Source: an uncultured Veillonella sp.
Lineage (GTDB): Bacteria > Bacillota > Negativicutes > Veillonellales > Veillonellaceae
DNA length: 7,888 bases
Direction of reading: 5' to 3'
Assembly (NCBI RefSeq): GCF_915069625.1
Contig: NZ_CAJZFD010000093.1
Location: 1-7,888, forward strand
The notes beneath the pieces are model-generated. The model worked only from the letters and a program-made list of their open reading frames with translations. It did no database searches and had not been told where the DNA came from. Below, one piece after another: positions 1-6,349 of the stretch; the first letter of the stretch is position 1; the number at the start of each line of letters is the position of its first letter. Position numbers and translations under genes: made by a program.

Positions 1-35
1 ACTATGAGATTTTACATTATATATAATAGAAATTA

Positions 36-44
36 TGATATACT
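36..44 (+). promoter_or_regulatory. Extended -10 promoter of the methyltransferase gene
   Basis: The sequence TGATATACT (TG at 36-37, TATACT at 39-44) is an extended -10 element. A weak -35 candidate (ATTATA) starts at 16, 17 bases upstream. Transcription would begin near 51, giving a leader of about 48 nt. A perfect TATAAT at 22-27 is an alternative, but its -35 would fall at or before the window edge. Confidence 0.45.
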
Positions 45-82
45 AAATCATTATGAGGACCATTTTACGAGTATTAGTTATA

Positions 83-88
83 GAGGGG
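83..88 (+). promoter_or_regulatory. Ribosome binding site of the methyltransferase gene
   Basis: GAGGGG ends 10 bases before the ATG at 99 and supports that start codon. Confidence 0.7.
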
Positions 89-98
89 ATATATTCTA

Positions 99-1664
99 AT
101 GAGTAAACAACACATTACTAGTGTAGATCAATCTAAAATTAACGACCTGAAGGAATCTTACGACGATTTTCTATACGTATCAAAACCATTTTCCAATACA
201 TGTATTACATCTTTAATGGCAAAAGCTCTTATTTATGGCTTAGACCCAGTACCAGTTGAAGACGCGCGCGTATTAGAGTTGGGCTCTTCTTGCGGTGGAA
301 ATATCATTCCCCAAGCCCTATATAATCCAACGACTACCTTTACAGGTATCGACCTATCCCCTACTCAGGTGAAACATGGGAATGAATTAATTGAATCCAT
401 GGGGCTAAAAAATATTACATTATTAGAAAAAGATATTATGGATATTGATGATTCATTTGGTACCTTCGATTACATTATCGTCCATGGTATTTGGTCTTGG
501 GTGCCTGACGTGGTGAAAGATAAAATCCTCAGCATTTGTAACCGAAATCTATCCGACCGTGGTGTAGCATATGTATCATACAATACATATCCTGGTTGGA
601 AACGGTTAGAGCAATTGCGGGATATTATGTTATATTCTGAAAAACATGCACCTAACGACTCATTACAAGAGCGTACGGTCTACACAAAAAATGTATTAAA
701 ACTCATTGCAGAAACAATGAAATTAGATGAACGTTCCCAACAAATTTCTGATTATAAAATAAAAAATATCAATCGTGTATTACAATCTAATGATTATTAT
801 GTTGGGCACGAATACTTAGAAGCTATTAATGATCCTGTATATGTGTCAGAATTTATTGAACGTGCACAAGAGCAAGGTTGTGCTTACATCGGTGACGAAA
901 CATTGAATCGTTCCTTCATTACATGGCTTGATAGTAGTGTCGAAAATAATATTAGAACATTGGCTAGAGATAACTTTATTGATAAAGAACAATATTATGA
1001 CTACGTATATGATACTCAGTTCCGCATGGCCCTATTAACAAAGTGTAGTAACGAAGATAAAATTTCCCATGACGAAAGGGTTGAGAAGAAAGTACTAGAT
1101 ACACTATACTTCAACAATGCATTAGATGAAGAGCCTGGTGTTCCTCCAGAGTGGACCAATGTTATGCACATTAGCATCCAAGAATTAATGGATACAAAAC
1201 GACCATTCAATGTAGCGGATATTATGAAACATATTGAAGAACATCATCCTGATTCTGAAATCGATACTGATGCTATGTATAGACGTTTATTCCATCTTGC
1301 TATCGTCGGTCATATCAACACATATGCAAAAAAATATGACCAATTACCATTTGAGGAAAACAAAACCTATATTCCAGAACACTTTATCAACTATGTATCC
1401 ACACTTGTTGAAAAAGGTGGTTATCAATACATGTGCCTCGGCAATATGTATAACCAAATAGACTTTTCAGTAGATGAAGGCTTATCCTACGTCATGAAAT
1501 TGATGGCAAAACCAATATCTCGTCAAGAATTGATTGATACTATGAACGAAAACATGACCGTTGAAAGAACAAAAGATGATGGCACTAAACACATTGTGTC
1601 CTCTGAACAATATTTAGACGAGTCCATCGCGCACATTCAATCGCTAGGTTATTTTGCCAAATAA
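99..1664 (+). CDS. SAM-dependent methyltransferase with regulatory domain (PKMT-like)
   Basis: This 521-residue protein has no signal peptide or membrane segment and should be cytosolic. Residues 55-165 form a class I Rossmann methyltransferase: motif I VLELGSSCGG (58-67), the acidic end of strand 2 in FTGIDLS (D85, expected to bind the ribose of S-adenosylmethionine), LEKDI (109-113), FDYIIVHGIWSWVP (123-136) and SYNTYPGWK (160-168). The segment from about 215 to 300, with HEYLEAINDPVY and EFIERAQEQGCAYIGD, matches the methyltransferase regulatory domain (MethyTransf_Reg). The remaining roughly 200 residues are probably helical. The same order and length occur in rickettsial protein-lysine methyltransferases that modify outer-membrane proteins, but the family is wide and most members have no proven substrate. 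Protein methylation is therefore a reasonable guess, not a demonstrated role. The gene converges on the large adhesin, with a shared terminator between them. The domain call is confident and the substrate is unknown. Confidence 0.85.
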   Translation: MSKQHITSVDQSKINDLKESYDDFLYVSKPFSNTCITSLMAKALIYGLDPVPVEDARVLELGSSCGGNIIPQALYNPTTTFTGIDLSPTQVKHGNELIESMGLKNITLLEKDIMDIDDSFGTFDYIIVHGIWSWVPDVVKDKILSICNRNLSDRGVAYVSYNTYPGWKRLEQLRDIMLYSEKHAPNDSLQERTVYTKNVLKLIAETMKLDERSQQISDYKIKNINRVLQSNDYYVGHEYLEAINDPVYVSEFIERAQEQGCAYIGDETLNRSFITWLDSSVENNIRTLARDNFIDKEQYYDYVYDTQFRMALLTKCSNEDKISHDERVEKKVLDTLYFNNALDEEPGVPPEWTNVMHISIQELMDTKRPFNVADIMKHIEEHHPDSEIDTDAMYRRLFHLAIVGHINTYAKKYDQLPFEENKTYIPEHFINYVSTLVEKGGYQYMCLGNMYNQIDFSVDEGLSYVMKLMAKPISRQELIDTMNENMTVERTKDDGTKHIVSSEQYLDESIAHIQSLGYFAK

Positions 1665-1691
1665 AAAGAATAGTGAGCCTAATATAACAAC

Positions 1692-1728
1692 AAAAAGGAG
1701 CAACTGATATAATCAGTTACTCCTTTTT
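1692..1728. terminator. Bidirectional intrinsic terminator between convergent genes
   Basis: AAAAAGGAG-C-AACTGAT, loop ATA (1709-1711), then ATCAGTT-A-CTCCTTTTT form a stem of 16 pairs with one C/A mismatch. The flanking A and T tracts supply a U-run on either strand. It lies 28 bases after the methyltransferase stop and about 90 bases after the adhesin stop, so it can end both transcripts. Confidence 0.85.
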
Positions 1729-1735
1729 ATATTCA

Positions 1736-1778
1736 CTACTATGCGACCTCGGGGTGGAGTTGAGGTATGGCATAGTAG
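1736..1778. other. Second hairpin in the convergent intergenic region
   Basis: CTACTATGC (1736-1744) pairs perfectly with GCATAGTAG (1770-1778). Inside it, ACCTC (1746-1750) pairs with GAGGT (1762-1766) around an 11-base G-rich loop. No U-tract follows on either strand, so it is not itself a canonical terminator. In the leftward transcript it precedes the terminator hairpin and could protect the adhesin mRNA 3' end. Confidence 0.5.
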
Positions 1779-1820
1779 CTACTTATTGAGTTGTGTGAAC
1801 ACTATAAACTAATAGTATCC

Positions 1821-4616
1821 TTATTTTTTGTTAACACGAACGCGTTCGATTGTTGGTTCACCTTTAGCATTTTTAGCTACAGTGTCAACACGGAACAATG
1901 CCATTTCAGGGCTGAATTCTGTTACAAGGCGATCATTAACTGTTACGCCGTCTTGAATAGCACGGTATACGATTTGAGCAAATTCATAACGTGTTAACAT
2001 ACGGTCACCACCGAATGTGCCATCTGGATAGCCTTCAACTAAACCACGGCGAGATAAATCGCTTACAGCTTCATATGCCCAATGGTTTGTAGGGATATCT
2101 GGGAACAATGTTGTGTGATCGGCTTTCATCTTAGTACCAGCAACACCATTCAACAATGTAGTCAATTTTTGAATTTGAGCATTTTGTTCAGCTACAGTTT
2201 TCTTAAGAGCTAATACTTCTTTACCAATCGCTACACGAGAACGAGATACATTGCTATGAGCGCCTACTTTCACAGATAAACCAGCATTAAATACTGTTTC
2301 ATCACTGCCTACAGTAGAACCTACGCTAAGTTGTACGTCTTCATTAGGACGATAGAAAGCACCTAATGCGGCAGCATTACCACTGCGGTAATGGCCATAG
2401 CCTGCAGCAAAGTCCCATTTAGCATCTGGATCGAAATCAAGTGGATGCAATGCTGCTAACGCTGCTGCCCCTGCTACAGATTTATCAACACGTTTATCGA
2501 TTTTAGATAAATTACCTTTGATATTTTTGATATCATTTGTATTTTTGTTGATATTTGTTGTGTTATTTGTAATTTGGTCAGCAATATCATCAGCAAGAGA
2601 TACTTTATAGTCGTGAGTATTACCATTTACAGTTGGTGTAACCTTAATATGGTCACCAGCTGTTACAGTTGTAACTTGGGTAGATGCTGCAATTTGATCT
2701 TGTACGCGTTTAAGTTGAGATACGTTTACCGCATCAGTGTCTGCTACACCAGCTTTCACATTATTGATGATTTGGTCGCCTGCGCTAATACCAGTTGTAG
2801 TGTAGTAAACTGTTTTGTCCCCTTCACTTGCGTACATACCGTATTTATCGAATTTTGCTTGTTCTAAGGTATCTGTGTTTTCGATTTGGATACCTTTAGG
2901 TGTAACACCGATATTTTCGCTACCGTTAAAGAAGCGAGCACTGTCTTTATCGATACGAGCACGAACGTCGTCAGTTGCTTTGCCGAAGTTAGCAGAGCTC
3001 ATTTCTACTAAGTCTTTATTAACAGCTACTTTGTATTCTGCACCGCCATTAGCATTAGTACCAGATGTAACAGTTGTATTAGCACCAGCTACTACAGTAG
3101 TATGTTTTTTAGCATCTGCTTCAACAGTAGAGATTTTAGTTTCTACCTTTTTAAGTTGTGCTACGTTTACTGCATCAGTATCATTTGTACCAGCTGCAAC
3201 AGATGTAATTTGACGTGTTACATCATTAGCCACGTCGCCAACAGATACAGCAGATGCTGTCGCTTTCCATGTGGAGCTTGTATCAGTAGATGCTGCTTTT
3301 GTGCTGATATCATAACCAGCTGCACCAGCTGCTACAGTCGCCTTAGATTTACTGCCAAGAGCTACACCGCCTTCAGCAGATACTTCAGTGTTATGACCAA
3401 TAGCTACTGCATCATTTACAGTTGTAGTAGTTTCTGCATCGCTAGAGCCAATAATAACAGAATTATTAGCACCTGTTACCTTACGGTTATCACCAACAAT
3501 AACTGTATTATTAGCATCCGATACAGTATTCTTAGAACCAATAGCCGTCATATGTTGTACATTCGTACCAGTATTACCAACGCCTACTACAAAGTTATCT
3601 GCGCTTTCAGCACCATTCGCACCTGTAACAGTATTATTAACACCAATCATAGATGTGCGCAATGTGTAGTCAGCCTTGTTGCCGCCACCGAAAGCCATTG
3701 TAGCACCGCCACCTTTAGCAACTTTGACAGCATTCTTTACGCTATTGCGCAATTCATTAGGATTGTCGCCACCACTAGTTGGTGCACCAGAAATGCTAGT
3801 GATAGAGTTTGTAATTTCATTACCTGCACCGAATACTAAAGAGCCATTAGAGTTATTAGTTCTATTTGCTACACCTACAATACTATTAGCAATTCCAGCA
3901 TATCTAGAACTAGAACTTGCAGACTCAATGCTATTTAACGCACCAGTGATTGTAGAGCCGAAATTCTTAGTCTCATTTCCAGATGATGCAGAATATTTAG
4001 AGGAGGCGATAGAATATGAACCTACTACAGAAGAGAATAAGCCATTAGAATAACTATTAGCACCTACTGTTGTAGAAAATAAATGGCCATTATTATCTTT
4101 TGTATGAGCACTATCCACATCTACATCGCCTAATTTTCCCTTATAGTTGTGTGTCCCTAGCATAACACTGCCAGAACGAGCATATGTATTTTGACCAATC
4201 GCAACACCAGTTACCATTTTAGTGGGGTCTTGTGGTAAACCATATGGGAATCCAAATAAACTATTATATCCAGCCTGTTTAAAGTCGAAAGCTCTTTCAA
4301 AGCCACCAACCATATTCTCAACAAAAGAATTCGCACCAATAGCAATGCCACCACCTTGATCAATATAGTTGTTAGTATGAGCTCCACCACCAATTACAAT
4401 ATCACCGGTGGAAGGTTGTCCAACACCACCGCTATATGCAATCTTAGCATCCTTACCAATCGCTACGTTTTCTGCTTTTGGTGCGTTACTGCCTGTACCA
4501 TAAGCAACGCCATTTCCTGAACCTGTTGCAGTGTCTGCAGCGCTAGCTACCATACACAAGCTAGACAATAGCACACCGTTAATCAACACGGTTAATAAAC
4601 GTTTCCGTTTGTTCAT
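1821..4616 (-). CDS. Trimeric autotransporter adhesin with C-terminal SLH domain
   Basis: This 931-residue YadA-family protein starts with a signal peptide (cleavage likely after VASA, residue 26). Residues about 33-440 are a YadA-like head of degenerate repeats around motifs such as NVAIG, GVAIGQN, MTAIGSKNTV and GVALGSKSK. Two neck (HIM) motifs, DTDAVNVAQLKKV (about 470-491) and DTDAVNVSQLKRV (about 616-633), separate stalk segments, and the second stalk ends in an Asn-rich coiled coil (about 670-712). The anchor spans 714-785 (AALAALHPLDFDPD, then four short strands), so three chains build one outer-membrane barrel. Unlike classical family members it continues: a heptad coiled coil (I797, V801, L804, V808, Q811, I815, L818, L822), one SLH domain (838-887: HWAY, EGYPDGTF, TRYEFAQIV) and a tail with RLVTEFSPE. 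Because the YadA C-terminus faces the periplasm, the SLH domain should bind peptidoglycan. The start is supported by GGAGG nine bases upstream. Likely roles are adhesion, autoaggregation and biofilm formation; the ligand is unknown. Confidence 0.93.
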   Translation of the reverse strand: MNKRKRLLTVLINGVLLSSLCMVASAADTATGSGNGVAYGTGSNAPKAENVAIGKDAKIAYSGGVGQPSTGDIVIGGGAHTNNYIDQGGGIAIGANSFVENMVGGFERAFDFKQAGYNSLFGFPYGLPQDPTKMVTGVAIGQNTYARSGSVMLGTHNYKGKLGDVDVDSAHTKDNNGHLFSTTVGANSYSNGLFSSVVGSYSIASSKYSASSGNETKNFGSTITGALNSIESASSSSRYAGIANSIVGVANRTNNSNGSLVFGAGNEITNSITSISGAPTSGGDNPNELRNSVKNAVKVAKGGGATMAFGGGNKADYTLRTSMIGVNNTVTGANGAESADNFVVGVGNTGTNVQHMTAIGSKNTVSDANNTVIVGDNRKVTGANNSVIIGSSDAETTTTVNDAVAIGHNTEVSAEGGVALGSKSKATVAAGAAGYDISTKAASTDTSSTWKATASAVSVGDVANDVTRQITSVAAGTNDTDAVNVAQLKKVETKISTVEADAKKHTTVVAGANTTVTSGTNANGGAEYKVAVNKDLVEMSSANFGKATDDVRARIDKDSARFFNGSENIGVTPKGIQIENTDTLEQAKFDKYGMYASEGDKTVYYTTTGISAGDQIINNVKAGVADTDAVNVSQLKRVQDQIAASTQVTTVTAGDHIKVTPTVNGNTHDYKVSLADDIADQITNNTTNINKNTNDIKNIKGNLSKIDKRVDKSVAGAAALAALHPLDFDPDAKWDFAAGYGHYRSGNAAALGAFYRPNEDVQLSVGSTVGSDETVFNAGLSVKVGAHSNVSRSRVAIGKEVLALKKTVAEQNAQIQKLTTLLNGVAGTKMKADHTTLFPDIPTNHWAYEAVSDLSRRGLVEGYPDGTFGGDRMLTRYEFAQIVYRAIQDGVTVNDRLVTEFSPEMALFRVDTVAKNAKGEPTIERVRVNKK

Positions 4617-4625
4617 AGTTTAGAA

Positions 4626-4647
4626 CCTCCATTTACAAACTACAAAA
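4626..4647 (-). promoter_or_regulatory. Ribosome binding site and shared leader box of the large adhesin
   Basis: Read leftward, TTTTGTAGT (4647-4639) is followed by eight bases, GGAGG (4630-4626), nine bases and the ATG at 4616. The same box at the same spacing precedes the other trimeric adhesin gene. An 11-codon frame with an AGAGAG upstream (encoding MIGFVVCKWRF, start 4656, stop at 4623-4621) overlaps the box and the Shine-Dalgarno sequence. Confidence 0.6.
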
Positions 4648-4704
4648 CCAATCATTCTCTCTTTGCATTAAAATTCACTTTTTATTCATGAGTTTTATAT
4701 GAAT

Positions 4705-4732
4705 ATTGTAGCACGTATACGAATTTTGTAAA
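4705..4732 (-). promoter_or_regulatory. Promoter of the large trimeric adhesin
   Basis: On the minus strand TTTACA (4732-4727) and TACAAT (4710-4705) are separated by 16 bases. The -10 is preceded by TGC, making it an extended -10. Transcription would start near 4698 and leave a leader of about 82 nt. Confidence 0.65.
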
Positions 4733-4762
4733 CAGTAATTTATATATCTATTAAGAGAATAT

Positions 4763-4804
4763 AAAAAAGGATAGTTAATCGAGGAGGATTAACTACCCTT
4801 TTTT
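4763..4804 (-). terminator. Intrinsic terminator upstream of the large adhesin
   Basis: TAGTTAATC (4772-4780) pairs with GATTAACTA (4787-4795), and GG/CC and A6/T6 extend the stem past one A/C mismatch. On the minus strand the loop is CTCCTC and a TTTTTT tract follows. It ends leftward transcription from the candidate ncRNA, or from the barrel gene, before the adhesin promoter. It is symmetrical enough to work in both directions. Confidence 0.8.
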
Positions 4805-4830
4805 GGTAAGAGGAAGGCGAACCTCTTACC
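4805..4830. repeat. Perfect 9-bp inverted repeat next to the terminator
   Basis: GGTAAGAGG (4805-4813) and CCTCTTACC (4822-4830) pair around an 8-base loop. It abuts the terminator hairpin at 4763-4804. A tandem arrangement of hairpin plus terminator is also seen at 1692-1778. Confidence 0.7.
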
Positions 4831-4950
4831 GGTGCCGTATGATATAGGTTTGTTATTAAAAGAGAGAGATTTTGAAGTAAACACAACACAAAGATTATTA
4901 AATAGTTGGAGAGTAACTAAGATGAACGGGCGATCACACGGCATCAATAA

Positions 4951-4985
4951 TAAGATAATGGCTTTTATAAAAAGCCATTATCTTA
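4951..4985. repeat. Perfect 16-bp inverted repeat
   Basis: Positions 4951-4966 are the exact reverse complement of 4970-4985, with a 3-base spacer. On the minus strand it is followed only by TTATTGATG, a poor U-tract. It may be a structural element of the candidate RNA or a weak terminator for the barrel gene 155 bases upstream. Confidence 0.7.
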
Positions 4986-5025
4986 AAGAACAATTGATAT
5001 GAACACTAACGTTTCCCTTACCTAG

Positions 5026-5034
5026 AGTATATCA
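5026..5034 (-). promoter_or_regulatory. Extended -10 promoter of the candidate ncRNA
   Basis: The minus strand reads TGATATACT at 5034-5026, identical to the extended -10 of the methyltransferase gene. No good -35 is visible at 17 bases. The predicted start is near 5019. Confidence 0.4.
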
Positions 5035-5139
5035 CTTATATAGGAACAATAGTAGATTATTTTTCATTTAATTTTCATTAAAATAAAATGAATGCAGGAA
5101 ATGGCATGACCATTCAATTTGTCTATTCAGTTATCAAAA

Positions 5140-6183
5140 TTATTGTTCAACAAAAACCGTATTAGTTCGTCTTACGAGGTTGAGCATTTTATCGCGAACC
5201 GTTGCAGATTGTTCTAAACGATGCTTGCCACCATACCAAGCCATCGGAGCTCCCGCTAAACGGAACGTAATTTTACCATATGCACCGCCAGAGCTATGTT
5301 CCGGTTTATTATACCCCATATCTATAGATACACGCGGCGTGAGTTGCATCTCAGAGCCTATGCGCAAACCATTCTTATCGGCTTGTCGATCCTGGTTCCA
5401 GTGATAGCCTTCAACATAGACTCTAGCCCAGCGCGCATTTTTAAAGGTTTTACCATATTCTAAGGTATAACCATTAGATACTCGCTCTAAGGTATGCAGG
5501 TTCGCATCCAAAACACGCTCATCAGAAGCAGAACCATACCAGTTAAAACGAAACTCGCTTTCACCAGACATATATTCAAGACCAGCACTGAGTCGATCGT
5601 GACGATTTAAGAAGCGATGGTCATAGAATAGATGAGCTCCATAGAGACGACGGTCGTCCTTGGAAATACGACGGTACCCAACGCCTACATTAAGGGTAGT
5701 ACCCGTATCAGAGGCACGAGAAATGCGCTGCTGCGTAAACCACACATCACGAGAGGTATTATCGTAATGACCTAGAGGCTGAATAGTCTCCGCAGAATAC
5801 AACGGCTTCCATCCTTCTTGGAACTGAAAACTCAGCGTAGTGCGTCGCATCCACGGCTTACCTTTGGCACCATACATAGCATTAGATACATTGGACATAG
5901 CTACCGCATTAATGGCGCGGTTCACTGCATCTACATTGCTATACTGCACGGTCTTAGTATCTTGCCGATCCATGATGAGCGGCCCACCTTGGCCAATCAC
6001 ATGGTCTGGTGTGACGGCAGGCGTAATGTGAAAGCCCTCTGATGCGGCCTTCATGCGTTCTGTTTGAGCATCAGTTTTTGCAGATACTACGCCCTTATCA
6101 TTATGTAATTGTTGTTTTTCTGCCTCAGCTGTACCCACACAACACAATAGGGCGCTCAAGGCGATACACACAATACGTTTCAT
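5140..6183 (-). CDS. Stand-alone inverse-autotransporter (intimin/invasin-type) beta-barrel, no passenger
   Basis: This 347-residue protein begins with a signal peptide (MKRIVCIALS...; cleavage likely after AEA, residue 21). Residues 22-105 are a periplasmic lead-in ending in a predicted helix (about 83-103). Residues 110-315 carry the alternating strands of the intimin/invasin beta-domain: TLNVGVGYRRI (163-173), GAHLFYDHRF (182-191), RHDRLSAGLEY (194-204), FRFNWYGSAS (211-220), VSNGYTLEYGKTF (235-247) and ARVYVEGYHW (253-262). After the last strand, RDKMLNLVRRTNTVFVEQ (330-347) resembles the plug segment R..LV.RNN.IVLEY that in intimins leads into the extracellular passenger. Here the protein stops exactly there, so no Ig-like or lectin passenger exists. 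It could be a passenger-deleted relic, an outer-membrane porin-like protein, or a partner for a passenger encoded elsewhere. The reading frame is intact. Codon use looks more GC-rich than in the methyltransferase gene. The ribosome site is weak (TAGAG close to the ATG). Confidence 0.82.
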   Translation of the reverse strand: MKRIVCIALSALLCCVGTAEAEKQQLHNDKGVVSAKTDAQTERMKAASEGFHITPAVTPDHVIGQGGPLIMDRQDTKTVQYSNVDAVNRAINAVAMSNVSNAMYGAKGKPWMRRTTLSFQFQEGWKPLYSAETIQPLGHYDNTSRDVWFTQQRISRASDTGTTLNVGVGYRRISKDDRRLYGAHLFYDHRFLNRHDRLSAGLEYMSGESEFRFNWYGSASDERVLDANLHTLERVSNGYTLEYGKTFKNARWARVYVEGYHWNQDRQADKNGLRIGSEMQLTPRVSIDMGYNKPEHSSGGAYGKITFRLAGAPMAWYGGKHRLEQSATVRDKMLNLVRRTNTVFVEQ

Positions 6184-6229
6184 TACTCTCTACATTTAAA
6201 ATTCATGAACAACAAATGAAATATGTATA

Positions 6230-6259
6230 AGTGTATCGAATAATGTATATGCATGTCAA
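6230..6259 (-). promoter_or_regulatory. Promoter of the inverse-autotransporter barrel gene
   Basis: The minus strand has a consensus TTGACA (6259-6254), an 18-base spacer and TACACT (6235-6230). Transcription would start near 6223, about 40 nt before the ATG. The gene is therefore expressed independently of the adhesin upstream. Confidence 0.6.
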
Positions 6260-6308
6260 GACAAGTGGTCGCTAGAAACGTATTATTTTACTATTATATG
6301 TATATAAA

Positions 6309-6337
6309 AAGAGGTAATAACAATGTTATTACCTCTT
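6309..6337 (-). terminator. Intrinsic terminator of the compact trimeric adhesin
   Basis: AAGAGGTAATAAC (6309-6321) and its exact complement at 6325-6337 form a 13-bp stem with a 3-base loop, followed on the minus strand by TTTTTATAT. It starts 12 bases after the stop codon. Confidence 0.9.
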
Positions 6338-6349
6338 CCATATCAAAAC

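Larger units (their letters stand above)
4763..5019 (-). ncRNA. Candidate structured noncoding RNA, about 257 nt
   Basis: No convincing gene lies in 4617-5139, yet this part is densely structured. On the minus strand, after an extended -10 (5034-5026), there is a perfect 16-bp hairpin (4985-4951, loop of three). A long-range stem follows: 4945-4938 pairs with 4838-4831 (one G/T wobble), and 4936-4933 pairs with 4843-4840 after one mismatch, enclosing 89 nt. Next is a perfect 9-bp hairpin (4830-4805, loop of eight) and then the intrinsic terminator. The closed-rod arrangement ending in a terminator is what a small RNA would look like. I do not recognise it as 6S RNA, tmRNA, RNase P RNA, SRP RNA or a known riboswitch. 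The alternative is a long 3' untranslated region of the barrel gene, which has no clear terminator of its own. Confidence 0.4.

Noticed and set aside
22..27. Perfect TATAAT near the window start as the methyltransferase promoter.
   Set aside because: Its -35 would lie at or beyond the window edge and cannot be judged; the extended -10 at 36-44 is preferred.
3102..3839. A 245-codon plus-strand frame opposite the large adhesin.
   Set aside because: It is the antisense shadow of the repetitive head and stalk coding region. It is Cys/Ser/Thr-rich without domains and has no ribosome site.
3340..4500. Repeated short motifs in the adhesin head, considered as a tandem DNA repeat or CRISPR-like array.
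   Set aside because: The periodicity is at protein level (roughly 14-residue YadA head repeats) with diverged codons. There are no identical DNA repeats or spacers.
4520..4616. Possible lipoprotein signal (Cys21 in the large adhesin, Cys14/15 in the barrel protein).
   Set aside because: The residue before each candidate cysteine is not Gly, Ala or Ser as a lipobox needs. Normal signal peptidase I sites (VASA, AEA) are present.
4922..5002. A plus-strand 26-codon frame (MNGRSHGINNKIMAF...) with GGAGAG eight bases before its ATG.
   Set aside because: It runs straight through the perfect 16-bp inverted repeat, has no convincing plus-strand promoter and is not hydrophobic like small toxins. The hairpin explains the sequence better.
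5063..5092. AT-rich inverted repeat just after the barrel gene, considered as its terminator.
   Set aside because: The stem has almost no G/C pairs, one mismatch and no U-tract on the minus strand.
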